A DNA stretch of 64,000 nucleotides from Malurus cyaneus samueli (taxonomy: Eukaryota > Chordata > Aves > Passeriformes > Maluridae), in NCBI GenBank assembly GCA_009741485.1, contig CM019218.1:34472387-34536386 (forward strand). The letters are read 5' to 3'. Positions 37,070 through 50,100 of this stretch are shown here, piece after piece. Every line of letters starts with the position of its first letter. Positions within the stretch are counted from its first letter, which is position 1. The notes below the pieces were generated by a model. That model ran no database searches. It was given only the letters and a program-made list of their open reading frames with translations, and was not told the origin of the DNA. The position numbers were made by a program, and so were the translations under genes.

Positions 37070-37450
37070 GAAAACACCGGAGAAGCTGCCTTGAGCCGCA
37101 TAAGCCCAGCGCGAACCACAGCGGGACGGAACCGCAGCAGCCCCGGCATGAGGGAGGGCCGGGGGCGGGCCCGTCGGAAGTGACGGCAGCGGGCGGAAGG
37201 GCCGCGGGGAGCGGCGGTACCGCGCAGGTGAGTGCTGGTCCGGGCTGTGGCGGCAGCGGGGCCCCTCCGGCCCGCGGGGATCCCGGCGCGGCCTGGCCTT
37301 GTTCGGTGTGGCGGGCAGGTGCCCAGCGCTGCGCCTTTCCCGTGGTGTGAAGAGGAGCGCGGTGACAGGCGCCGCTCAGGCCCCGGGGCAGCGGCCGTGC
37401 CCCCCGTGTACGGGGGTGCTGCGGGACCTGTGCCGCTGTGTTCCTCCTCC
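37070..37450 (+). promoter_or_regulatory. RPAP1: RPAP1 CpG-island promoter
   Basis: GC-rich island just upstream of and including RPAP1 exon 1. It is TATA-less, with a composite ETS/CRE-like GGAAGTGACGGC at 37,176-37,187, a GGGCGGAAG immediately after it, and a GC-box-like GGGGGCGGG at about 37,161-37,169. This is typical of a housekeeping promoter. The transcription start is not determinable from sequence but probably lies within about 60 bases downstream of the ETS/CRE motif. Confidence 0.72.
37188..37227 (+). other. RPAP1: RPAP1 exon 1 (non-coding, 5' border approximate)
   Basis: The exon end is fixed by CGCGCAG followed by the donor GTGAGT at 37,228. No ATG in this stretch is needed, because the RPAP1 start codon lies in exon 2. 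The 5' border is a guess from the promoter motif. Homologous exon ends occur at 13,038, 20,392, 20,781 and 29,860. Confidence 0.6.
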
Positions 37451-40400
37451 TTCTCTCCCTCCCCTCGCCAGATAGGCCTCTCTAGGCCGAGTCTCCGTCG
37501 CTTGTTTAAGACTTGAGTCAGCGTCGTTTGTGGAAGTCCGTGAGGGCTGTGAACGCGGTGGGAGCGCTGGGACGCATCACCTGTTCAGTGTGTTAATACC
37601 AGCTTGTTGCTTTTTATTTTCTTTTGTGCTATACTGGTGCCTGTTTATTGCAGAGACTTTCGAGGCAAGTGGGGACAGCAGTGTTTCTGTTGGCAAGGTG
37701 CTGTGTGCATGGACATGGTATAGAGTCACAGCCTCTGAGTCTTATGTCACCAGCATGAGACGTGGAGCCACTTTGAGGAGAATTTCTTGCAGTTGTTGCC
37801 TGTGGTGGCAACACTGGTGGTTTTTTTTTTTTTTTACGGGAGGAGTGTCTTTCCAGGTGTCTGCCTTCTGTGTAGCAACTAAAAGTGTCAAAACTATTGG
37901 CCGTTACAGCATTGTATACAGAAAGCATTTTTGTGATGGAGCAGAGAATGCACAGCACCATTTTGCAAAGCAGCCCGTAATCCTGAGTGAGGCTTTCATT
38001 GCTGATGATCTCAAGTGGGGAAATGGTACCTTTCCACTGGCTGCTGGGCTGCCCAGGAGATTGATTTGACTCTCTGCTTCTCCTTTTAGATTTTTATCAC
38101 AACCAACAATGTCTGAAGAAAGACGTTAGTTTGAAGCACTAATTGTGACAGGAGGACCTTGTATTCCACTTTGACCCAAATCTGCTAACTTTATCAAAAC
38201 AGTTGTAAAAACGTTGTAGACTTGAGAATGAGCGAATGCAAGGATTCAAAAATGACAGAAGCAGTCAGAGATGATTTTTTCGCTTCAACATATTCATCTT
38301 TTCCTTTTGACAGAGTGTAGTTTGTAGATGTTACTGTGATGTAAAAGTCTCCCTTTGCATGTTGGGCTCTGGTGCTGTGGAAGAAAAATGCACTGTAAAT
38401 GCAGATGAGGCAGAACTAATTAAAAAGCCTAACAGTATTGGATTATATCAAGTAAGACATATAGTGTCCACATAACAATCACTGTGTTGTGCCATATAAA
38501 GGTGCTCATAGTCCTTGGGCAGCATTTCTGATCCCTTACGTGTGTTTGTAGGACAGTATCTCAGTGTGTTCCTTATGCTGGCTGGCTGGTGGTCCCTGTG
38601 GGCAAACAGATCATGTGTGGTGAGCTTTAAGTAGCCAGTTGCAAGACTGGAGGTAAGCAGACTGCAGGATGCTGGGGTAAATGTTGATGCTCAGGAGTTT
38701 TTTAGCTGTCCTGCATGATTTCCTTGAGCTCTGCTGGGTAGGAATGATGACTCCTGATGGTAAGGGAGTGTTGCTCGTGTGCTTCAGTGGCTTCCATAGG
38801 ATGTGGAAGAAGGTACTGCTAGAAAGCAAAGTATTTTCCGCACATTGATTCTGTCTGCAAGTCCCACGTGTGTTGAAGCAAAGCCTTTGAGGAAAAGGTT
38901 CCTGGAGGAACATCGGACCTTGTTAGACAGCGGCTGCTTCGTTGTCTTCCTGTGCTGACAGTTTCCCAGAGACACAAAGGCAGTTTGAGAACTCACTGTA
39001 TCTCTTTGATAACTGTATAATAGGGAGAGACTTGGACAAGTTTATGTAGAGCTGTGTGTGGAGGAGGCTTCTTGCAGAAAGATTAGCAGCACACTTTACT
39101 TCCAAGTGTGTATTTTGTGCCTGTTAATGCTGGCCTCCTCCTCTTTTAGGCTTTGAAGCCTGTGATGGAAGGGCACGGAGCACTTGGCTTGGGATGCGTG
39201 TTCTGCTCCTTCTGGGTATCAAAGAGGGACCGAGCAAATGAAGTCTGGCTGTGGGAGCCCTGTTGTGGCAGCAAGTTCCATAAATAAACAGCAAGTAGGT
39301 GTGGGCTTATGCTAGGAGTACACAAAAAAAAAAAAGGATCTGTCTGTGGAGGTTGCAGTTTTTGCTGTGCAGTTGGGAGGGGAGTGGGCTGGAAGGGAGC
39401 ATTTGTGCATTCTCACCATCAGTCAGAGCCGCAGTGAGATCCCTCCCAGATGTTTTTGTGTAAGGCCCTTCCCTGACAGTAGCAAGGCACCATGGCAGGG
39501 TGCTCCCCTCCCTTCCTGGCCTGAAGTGGCCTTTGATTGATGGTTTTACACCAATACCTTAGCTATAACCAAAAACCAAATGTAAAACGTCCTAGCCCTC
39601 TTTTCTCACTTAGAACACAGAGGATCTCATTTAACCAGCCTTGGTGAAGAATGAGATCCCTGAAAACAGGATAAATATTCCAGTTGTAGGTCTTAAGTTG
39701 TGCAGGCAGTAACTCTTGTGTCTGTGAATATCTTTTCCACCTGGTTTCTCCCCACATATTTTACAATCAAGTAAGGTAATGGTATAAAGAAAACAGTGGC
39801 TTCAGGGCAGTGGCTGTACCTGCACAATGACCCAGGTTTGTTTTTGTCTGAAATTAAGGCTGTGATTTGTTTCCAAGCTTTGTATTTTCTAATGCATTCT
39901 GCCTGTCCATATGGCAGATAACTGTGGTTTTAAAAGTCCATGTCCACTTTCCTTTCTAGTTTCACAATAAATTATGCCTGCGTCCTGCTGGGCTTTTAAA
40001 AGTGGAGGAGATTGAATATGTACAGAGTATTCCAACATACCGAGGGTGGGAGGGTGCCAAGTCTGCAGTGTTAGTGCTGATCAGTGATTGAAATAAGTGT
40101 GAAATGTATTTGCAGACAGTTTAGTTGCTGCCTGTGAGAAGCTGATTGCTGGTCCCAGGCTCTGGGAATCAGAGGTGGAGAGTAATAGTCACAAATATTT
40201 TCCTGCCTGGTGAATGGGAGATGAAACAGTTGCCTTCCTGGTAAGGTGTCATGTGCACAGAGGTAAAAGTCAGTTACATATTTCACCCTTGTTCTTCAAC
40301 CCCAAACTGGCCTGGGCAGGAAATGTAGGTGCTTGCAAATAGCACGGCTTCTGCTATTTAGAGGCCAGTGACAGAGGATGAAAGCACGAGGCTGACATCA

Positions 40401-40935
40401 GGAAGACACTTGGGAGATTTGAGTGAGGAGAACAGAGTCAGTGAGTGCGTTGTTCAAATCTGTATGGATAGGCTCTTGCATCCTGCCAGGGGTGTTAATT
40501 CTGGGATCTGGAGAAGGTGGTATGCTTAAGGGGAGTTTTATGTGATGCTGTGACTCAGAGATTTTTGGTTGGCATTGATAATTGAGCAAGTCAAATCTGT
40601 TGTCTTGGACACGATGTTACTCTGATGTTGCAAATTGAAGGCCATGTGGTTGGCATTCTGGCAGTGATGCATTTTTCGTGGCTTGGTGCCGTTCACCTCC
40701 TAGCTGGCTGGTAGACCATGTGTAGGCCTGTCTGGTAGTTTATTGTTCAGCCATGAAGAACAAGGCAAACAATTCAAGTGGGACTCTGGTTGAAGAAGTC
40801 GTGTCTTTGGGTGATCCTAAAGTAGGGGATCTGTAATATATACAGAAATGTAAGAGTGCGACAAAAATGAATCGTTTTTCCATGCTGTCCCCATCCTATC
40901 TCCATGAAATCGAGCTCTGTTTTCCTTGTGTTCAG
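37228..40935 (+). other. RPAP1: RPAP1 intron 1
   Basis: A 3.7 kb intron from the donor at 37,228 to the acceptor TTCCTTGTGTTCAG ending at 40,935. The part 37,409-38,460 is unique, 38,480-39,660 is almost identical to the intron-like DNA of units 1-3, 39,660-40,211 is moderately diverged from them, and 40,212-40,935 is unique. A poly-T run lies near 37,818-37,834. The open frame at 37,530-38,069 has no coding signs. Confidence 0.7.
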
Positions 40936-41175
40936 GTTCTATGTGAAAAGCACGTGTGGCTGGGCTGCAAGAGCAAGAAGACAGAATGCTGTCGAGACCA
41001 AAGCCTGGGGAGTCTGAGGCAGACCTGCTGCGCTTTCAGAACCAGTTCCTGGCAGCCAGAGCTTCACCTGCAGTGCAGATTGTGAAGAAAGCAGACAAGA
41101 GGAAAGGGAATGAAGGGAGCCCAGATGCTGAGAGACCCCCACTACAAGACAGCAAAGATGTAGTCATGTTGGATG
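40936..41175 (+). CDS. RPAP1: RPAP1 exon 2 (5'UTR 40,936-40,985; start codon 40,986)
   Basis: The acceptor ends at 40,935. Fifty bases of leader precede the ATG at 40,986-40,988. The exon encodes residues 1-63 plus one base and ends in ...VVMLD before the donor GTAAAT at 41,176. The start is supported by the conserved N-terminus of the family. Confidence 0.93.
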
Positions 41176-44100
41176 GTAAATTTGTTTATTTTGTTGAATT
41201 ACTAAGATTCTCTCTGCCTTTCAGTGTTCCTTGCTGCTTGCCTTTCACCTCCCTCCAAACCCAATGTTTCTTTTCCCTTGCATTTGTGCCTTTCTTGCAG
41301 TATTGTTTGTTCCTTAGCTTTTTTTGATAATTAGATTGTCCAGTGTTACTAGCATTTAGTAGAACCACCTTTGTTGCCTTAGTCCACATTTATTAGCTGT
41401 CTGTGGTACCTTGCCAGCAAGAGGTTTTCTGTAATTTGTACTGATTGGATGTTCACTGCTTATTTTGCCATCTATCCAGACCCTGTTCTCAGTGTTTTTG
41501 AGATTTACCTCTCCTAGCAGCTCTGATTTTAAGCCAGCAGATCTGGCTTGCTTTTGTTTTCTCCATCCGTAGTAGCTGTAATAACACTTTTGTCATGTGC
41601 TTGATAATCTCAGAAGTTCAAGATGCTTTCTTAAAAGCAACAATATAAATGTTGCAGTACTTAGTTCCAGGTAGAGGAAATATGATCTGTTAATAGCAGG
41701 TGGAAAGAAGGCTTTGACATTTCATGATTATACAAATCCTTCACTTTAAACAACTGTCAGTGGAAATGTGCTTTTCTATGTCTCAACACAACTTGCAAGG
41801 ACAGTATTTGTTTCTGTACAGCCATGTTTCTTCCCTTAATATTTGGAGTCAGACTTCAGTACCCTTTCTTGTTTGTGGAGCTCTTTGGAAAGACCCTGTA
41901 TTAATACATGAATAATAAAATCTTCAAGCGTGTTTCTCTACTACACAGTCCAAGTTAGAGATGGGGATTCTTAATTATCTTATTGCTTCCTCATTTTTAT
42001 TTCTCATCAGAGAAATAAAAGGTGCTCTTAGGAAGCCTTGGTCTGGTACCTAATGCACAGTACTTATATATCAGTAACTTGACTTTTTTTTTTTCTTCTT
42101 ATTGCTTCCCCTTCTCAGGTTTTCCTGATACTCTCCCAGCTCTAACTCCAGCTCCTCCAAAAAAGTCCAAGACCAAAAATGCTGGTGTCCGCTTTGAGGA
42201 TGAAGATCCAGAGGAAAGATTGGAGAGTCATGATCGACACATTACAGCAGTCTTCAGCAAAATTATTGTATGTCTGTTTTTTTGTGTGGTGATTTAATGT
42301 TTGTTTTTTTGAATACTGTGAACTAATCAGAGATGAAGGGTTCTGATGCTGCTTTTTATTTCTACAAGGTAATGAAGCAGCACTGTAGACCAGTGTTGTG
42401 GAGCACCTTGAAAGAAAAAAGCTCTTGGTGTGTGTTTTTTCTGTCAGTTAAATGCAGATTCAGGTCTTCTCTCCAGCACCGACTGCCTGCAGGTCATGCT
42501 GCTTGCATGCAGGCATGTGCTGTAGTGTGGATTTGGATGAGTTTCTGGGCACTAAGGGAGATGTTCTCATTGCACTGGCCTAGGTTTTCCTTTATCTGAT
42601 TCTTTGAGTGATATGTGGAGTTGGCAGCCCAGTCTTTTGGAAAATAGCCTCACCTTGTCTTTAAATAAGCACAAGGTGTTCTGAGCCTGAGGGTGATGTG
42701 AACTGCAGAGCTGAGAGATTTTGAGTCTGCTCTCAGGTATATGATATAAATATGTCTGGCTGTTGAAATGGTTTTACAGGGTTTGAATTTTTTTCTTCAG
42801 GAACGAGACACAAGTGCAGCAGCAGTTACCATGCCAGTGCCCACAGGAGATCCATTTCCAAGAACATTTCACCGCTCTGAGATAAAAAGTGAGGTAAGGA
42901 GCAGATGTTCTATGCCAACTTCATTAACAATTAACATTTCTCCCAGTAAAGCCTAATGCATAGTGGGGCTTGGTAGGGTTCAATATAACTGACTATATGC
43001 TGGAGATGATCAACTAGCTCAACATACCTCTGGCATTGCCATCTGAGTGTAGGAGAGAGTTCTACCCAGCTGCCATCAAGTGGGTACTCCATACTCTGTA
43101 GTTAAATAACATTGGAATCCTCTTGGTTTGGCCTCCTTCGGCTGACTTCAGTAAGGTGGATTGAATCTGCAGTGCTGTAATATAATTGACCCTGTTCTGC
43201 TTGTTTTTTTTTCTGAGGAGCAATCTCTATTAATTTGTCCACCAGGTTCTTATTGAAGTTGCACCTGGTTTCTCTTGGCATGACATCTGAATACAGTTGC
43301 TCAGGTTATTTTCAGCAGCTTTTTTGATTTTGACATATTTTTTTTCTGAGGCTGTAAAACTGGAAGCTGTGGTTGCTATTATCAGTCGTTGCTGTAGTAG
43401 CAAGGTTTGCTAGCTGAGTGGGAGTCAGATGCTGGGAATTGATATGTGATTGACAGCTGTGGTTGCTTTGAGGAGGTAGATTATTTTGAAGGACAGCTTT
43501 TTTGAGAGGCAAGGGTAATACTTTTTAAACTACCAGTTTTGTTTATCTGTTCCAGAAGTGCACAGAACTGCTACCAAATGTTCAGATGGCCTTTTAAATT
43601 TCTACTGTGGACTGGGGACATGCAAGAGATTTTTTGCTTACTCTGCTTTGGATTTCCTGTGTGTCCTGTGAAAGGTTCTTCAGAGCCATGCCCCTCCATC
43701 ATCTAGGCAAGCAACACAGTAATTTAGCCAGGATTATTTTAGCACCACTTGCTTACTTCTTACTGTGTAAATATCTTCATCCTGCTGCTCTCTAATCACC
43801 TTATAAGAAGCCTGTTCCAAGCATGTGGTGAGCACAGTAATGTACAGCCCTGTTTATACTCAGAAATCCAAGGTATTCAGCTGTGCAGAGCTTCCAAACA
43901 GCATTAAAGCTGGAACTGTTGTATTTGGTGACGTTTTAGGTGTATTTGCCTTGCTTGAATTCACTTATAATTAATCATCTTCCTTGACTAGGTGCGAAAA
44001 ACATCGATATTTTTGTCTCTCTGTTGTAGCAGTAAACTGTTAAAAAACACACATGCACAGAAAAGGGCAGGTGACTGCCAGCAGCCTCTCTATACCATGT

Positions 44101-47100
44101 CCCAAAGTCTGATCTGAGGGCGTCTTTAGGGTCAGCTCTATACATTCATAAGTGGCAGGTGTGCAGGGGGACTCTGGAGAGGAAAGCAGACACATGGTTT
44201 TCCTGTTTGCAGGTGCAGCTGGGAACTGGAAGAAAAAGCATCTTTGCACAGAAGATGGCAGCGAAAAGGATTGCGGAAAGGGCAGCGATGGCTCCCTCTG
44301 CTGCCGAGTGCGTGCAAGTAACATCAGCTGCTCCGGATGCCTTGGATCCTGAGGGATCTGCGGGAGAGGCGCCTCCCGCCAGCGGCAGGGGTGGTAAGTG
44401 GAGAAGGTTCTGCTTATCCAGCCGACTGTAGTTACATAGCCTTAGTAACCCATAACATCAGAGCACCATATCTTTAAATTAGGGTAGCATTGTTGTCCTC
44501 AGTTTAGGAATCTCAAGGTCACTTGGAATGTCTGTATTGTGGCAATGATTTGAAATGGTCTGAGATGCAAACTAAAATTTCTAGAGAGGAAATTCTGAGG
44601 TGCATTCTAAATATTGGGTTAGCTTTCTCACTGATTTCCTTTTTGCTTCACACAGGACCATATAGTTTTACTTTTCAAGGTTCTTGTCCTCCTTTTCCTT
44701 TCTGTTACATGTGAAGTTTTTCTTATTTTGTCATTGATTTCCACAATTTTAGGAAGAGGGTGGTTCTTGTGTTAAGAATATTTGGGAGCACTGTGGTGTG
44801 GGTTTGAAAGCTCAGTTTTCCGTCACCAGGTCTGCTGCCATGAGACTGTGGCTTTGCTCCATAAGGAGTGCTGTGAAGCAGTGCTGATGAGTCAGTGCCA
44901 CCTCCAGCAGTTACTTGTCTGACAGCAACGTGACAAGGAAAGATGAAGCCAATTCAACTGTTACCAGCATCTCCAGACTTTCTGTTTTAAATTTGTGTTG
45001 TTTTGGGCAGCTCAGTTTGCTTAGGACCACAGTGTGTCTGGGTTTTACCCTGATACCCTCTTTTTCGCGTTGAACTAGAGGCCAGATGTCATTTGAAGAT
45101 TACCACAGTTTGGCCAAATTTTGTGTCAGCCCTGCCCCCATCAGAGAATTGGTAAGAGAACTGACAGGTGTGCTGTGTGGGGATAAATCCACCATCCTGG
45201 TCACCATACTGTGCTTTCTACATGTCCTATTACAATTCAACCTGTAATTCTGTCCGAGAATTCTCAAAGGGAAATAGAGCAGCCTTATAGCTGTGATCCC
45301 CTTGAACATGAATGCCTCTAAAATGTAGTAGCACAACAGAGAGGTTACAAAATGGCTTGGCCTCTTCAGTGAGACTGTTGTGGCACGATCACTAGAAGCA
45401 AGACAAGAGTTGGGGACCTTAAAATTAAATAAAAAAAATTAAAGAACCTTAATTTCTACTGGTAACAACATGTTTGTCCCTGGTAACCTTTAGTTTAATT
45501 GTTGTTGGTGGGAAGCTTGCTGAAGCTTTTGCCAGGTCACTCTGTCTTCTTGTCTCTTTCTGCTCAATATGCAAAACAACTGCTGTGGAAATGACATCAA
45601 ATCTTTCTGATTTTATGATGAGTGTCATTGCTGCTGTTTTACTGGGAATTTGGTGCTTTCAGGGCTGGCTGGTTTAGGGGCATAGGAGTGTTCTAAATCA
45701 GTATGTGTAACATATGAATAAAACATAAGGAGTAAAGCCTCAAAGTCAGGTCCTTGTGTAGTGGGTCTCACATTGACCGAAGGAGCAGTTACATGGTGCT
45801 ATTTTTAAATGGAATTAACATTTAAAATTGATTTAGATCACATGATGAAGAAGGGGACTTAATTCTGTTCAGGGTAGGAAAAATGCCCCTTGCTGTAACT
45901 TGTAATATGTTTAACCCTTAAAGGTAAGTACTCAGTGTTGTTAGAAGCAAAAATGTCTGTGTTGAGAATTGATCCATTATCACTCTGGAAGTATCGTTTA
46001 CTTAATAATTTTAATTTTGTCTTACTCAGCAGATATTTACTAGGTCATGGTTCACCTGACATACAAATGTGGGTTCAGGCATTCTTGGGCAGAGAAAGAA
46101 TCTAGTATTCGCTAGCTTGGAAGAATGCTCTGATGTGTCAGTTGTGAATTATGCTCCAGTTTACTTTTTCTCTCTGTTCCTTTGCAATAAAGAAACACAG
46201 TTCCTTTCCCCTGCCATCCCTCCTCAGGCTCCCAAAGAAACAAGCTGGAAATGATGTCAACATGTTTATTGTGACATGGGATGAAAGCACAAATATTTTA
46301 ATTTTGTATGAAGCTAAGCTAAGCTTCATTACTCCTATTCTAATTTTACTACCAAGGTAAAAAAATAAACGGAGAAATTGCACAAGACTGTTAATGATAG
46401 AATGGAGATTTATTCATGATGCTGTAGACACAGATCACTAACTGCTTTCTCTATTGCTTCTTACAGATAAAGATGGTGACTTTTTGACCTCTCAATGTCC
46501 TTGTCTCATAACGGGAGAAGGTCTTGGAAGCCAAAAGAGTGAGCAGGAAGCTCAAGCTATTCACAGAGAGAACTTGGAGAAGCTGCGGTCCATGTCTGAG
46601 GAAGAGATCCTGCAGGAGCAGGCGAGGCTTCTGGCTCAGCTGGGTATGTGCTTCCCAGGGTCAGTTCTAGAGATGAGGCATTTTATTGAATGTGTAGATG
46701 TCCTGAAGTCTTAGCAAATTCATGAGTCAATGATAGGAGCTTGGAATTCCTGCTCATTCCATATGTGGGTAATCATGCTTCTCTGTCATGTCAGTAGCTT
46801 ATGAATAAGAACTAAGTATGAAGAAATTAAAGAGTGTTTATTTCTCAGTGAGGGCTGGTTTGGCTTAAGTCTTTCTCATTGCCCCTCTGCTGTGGGTTAA
46901 GATGATCTGTGCACTTGTTTGCTTTGCACTCCAAGTACATAATTGCACATACATGTTTGAGTCCTAAAATGTGATTCTCTGAAAGCAGTGTCGTAGCAAT
47001 GCTGAGATGAGATAGAGCCCTTGGTCTTCCTCTCCAAAATACCTAAATCTTGGGCCAGAACTGTCAGTACCTGGATAGGGAGAACATATGGGCGTGTAGG

Positions 47101-50100
47101 AGATTTCAATTCAAACCTCTACTTGGTAGAGCAGAAAAAGTTACAACTAGCCTTGACTTTATGAAAAAGTCTTTCAGTTACCAGGCTGTTTGGTGCAGGC
47201 ATTCTGGCAGGGGTCTGGTGTCCGGTTTAGAATCCTGTCCACAGTGGTGCTCTGGGAATGCCTGTCACTGGCAGCTGATGACAAAGTAGAGGAGAACACC
47301 GAGTGTGGTATGTTTGGTAAGACTTTGTGTGATCTGGGGTTCTGCAACACTTGTTGGCATTGGTTTGATGAATTTATATGCTCAAGAAGAGCAGATGTAT
47401 AGATGTAGGTGGCAGACAAGGATTTTTTAAATTCTCATGATTTCAGGTCCTCTAGCATCAAATTTAGGTGCAACCTGCTTTTTATATGCAGAAGTCCCTT
47501 GTGGGTTCAGCTTAAAAATCATATTAATGATCTTGACTTGATTGCAAGCAGCATGGATATAACTGGAAAGGTGGCAAAGGAACTACACAAAATAATTGCA
47601 GCCAGATTTTTTAGGTACATTTTTCATTTAGAGACCTGTGTATTTGATTTGGCTTCACTGCCTATGTCAATGGCATGTGTGTGAAAAATACCCTGTTCAG
47701 GCACTTGCTTTTTGGGACTGATTTGTGATCTTTGCTCTTTGTGCCCACCACTCTGTCCTTTGGGATTTTAGTGAATGAATACTTCAGTGTTTAAAAAGGA
47801 TGGAATGTATTTTAAGTATTTTTGAACAATATTTTCTGAAGCAATGTATTTTTATATGCCTTGTAGGTTAAAATTGTATATATTTTGTCTTTTGAGGCCC
47901 TAAGGAAACTGGGAGTAATTTTGGAATTCCCAAAATATCTGGATAGAGAATTATGCATGATGAAGCAACTCCTAAACTAAATTGCTGACTTACAGATGAA
48001 TTTAGGAACTGCACAGGCACAGAGCTGTGAATCAAGGAGACTTTTTCTCCATATTCAGGAGTGTAAATGATTTGTGGGTGTTAGATGCTGTCCAGTCCCT
48101 GAATTACATCCTTAGTTATGAAGCAGATGATTCTCCATGGTGTGAAATATGAGAATGGGTACGCAGTGCTGTGCTGGGCAGTGCTTTATTGTTGGTACCA
48201 TTCTGGTTTTGTTCATGGAGACTCTGGACAGAAGTAGGCTTGGTTTCTGACATACTGTGCACAGAGTGACACAATCAGTGCCTTTTTTGTCTCTGTGTGA
48301 AATGATGAAATAATGAATACAGTCTTCCCTTGCTGTGTACAATGAAGTGTGAGCAATTGAGACGTCTGCTTGCATTCAGAAAAAAAATAGGAATGCTTTA
48401 ATGAGACTGGGCTGAATGCCTGTCCTTCGCCAAGGAAGGTTTAAACTGTATCACTGAGGAGAGTGTACAGCAATCATAAGTGTGGGATACATGTTTCAGA
48501 GTAATTTTTCAGATTACTTATCTCGGGTACAGAGCATTTCTCAACTGCTTGTCCTTTGTCCTTCAAAGAATAAATAACCACTGTAGGTGTTATGTTCTTC
48601 TACTTTATATGTCTCTGACACTGCTTACTGGAGTATTTCTGTACCTTGTTGAGGCACAATGCACAATCTCTAACTGTTCACCTTTAGCATAAGCATCCCA
48701 ACGCCATCTTCTAGATGAAGAGTATTCAGAGACGGTGTACTCCATCCAAAATTATGTGGAATATGTGTAGCAGATCTGAAAATAAAATTATGATCTTAGA
48801 GCCATATGAATGTAATCTGTCCTTCTAAACACGTCTACCTCCCAAATGTTTCTCTTCAAAGCATGAAGAGAATGGCTCTTTTTACTGGGTGGTGTCAGAC
48901 CATAGTTGGAATGGGGAGTTTGTAGTACAGAACCAACAAAATCTCCTTGTAACATAATATTTGAATTATGACTTGCAGTTCTCATGCAGTTCAGTAAAGA
49001 GCAGGTAATTCTTTTTTTAGTATCTGTCCTGTGTATTCTCCTAGTGTTCAGATAGATACCACTGGGTGGTCCACAGACAGGATAGGCAAACTATCAGGAC
49101 CTTTGGGTAAATCATGGACCAGAATTCTCTCCACAATTAATAGTCTCGTTTTGGATGTGCCATTTGAGTGTCAGTGAGGGGAAAGGAAGCAATTATCTTT
49201 ATCTGGAAGCTGAGAAAATAAGAGTTTTTGTGGTCGGTTTACCCTGAAAGACATTTGTCACGTCTTTCTCTAGTGTCTCCTTACCAGTCAGTTGCACCCA
49301 GTTTATGTGCCTAGGAGGTCATAAAACAGTGAAGTGCCTGAGTTTGAAGAGAAGTGACAGTTGGTACAGAGGAAGAGTACATGTGGAAAAAACTGAAACA
49401 GAAATAGCAGCAGCTATAGACATATGAAGTATTTTGAGACTTTGTCACATCTCTGTCTGTCTCTTTGTCAATACTTGCAGATCCAAGTTTAGTTGCTTTC
49501 TTGAAATCGCAACGTGGTAACAATGAAGGCCAGAAAAAGGAATTAAAAATGGAACAGAACAAACCAGAGGAGTTTGTGGAATCTCTGCCTGTGGCTCAGC
49601 ATGGTGTAAGATCATCTCTTTCCACACAAGAGTCAGCTCTGGAAGAATCTGTAAGGAAAGAAGAAAATGTGAAGGTAGAAATCACAGGTAAGAAACAAAG
49701 TGCATATTGTAAATTTTCTCAACAGAAATGTAAGGTTTATGCGGTGTTTACATCAATCCACATTGGATTGTTGTGCTACTTTGTAGTGATCCAAATCTGA
49801 ATTTTACAGTGATATTTAAAAAGTAAATATTTGGGTTCAAGAAAGAACATCTCTAGATGGGCTCCACAGATTAGAAAGGTGATACCCTATGTAATGGAAG
49901 TGAGCTGTTCATTGGAAGACCTTGCTTGGTCTTTGAAATTCGTCCTGAAGCTTCCAAAGGGAAAATATGTGTTAAACTGGGCATCCCAGCTCTTCTGTTC
50001 AGTTGTGTGAATGGGGAAACAGAAAAGTGTGTGAGATTTTGCTGCTGCTTAAATAATTAACTGGTACTGGTTGGGGACAAAAGGGTTTCGGGTAGGTAAG

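Larger units (their letters stand above)
35857..40211 (+). repeat. Tandem unit 4 (type 2, without env; 5' end of RPAP1)
   Basis: The unit begins like the others (landmark at 35,959). It follows unit 2 through the CR1 fragment and promoter to about 37,409, then has about 1.05 kb of unique intron DNA (37,409-38,460). It rejoins the shared intron-1-like sequence from about 38,480 and diverges for good at about 40,211, where units 1-3 enter the retrovirus. This is probably the ancestral arrangement, since it leads into RPAP1 exon 2. Confidence 0.87.

Noticed and set aside
37530..38069. 179-codon open frame in RPAP1 intron 1
   Set aside because: Crosses a poly-T run, no domain, and lies entirely between the exon 1 donor and exon 2 acceptor.
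9955..40211. Possible CRISPR-like or satellite array
   Set aside because: The repeat period is 7.7-9.1 kb with gene-like content; there are no short spaced repeats and no prokaryotic signals.
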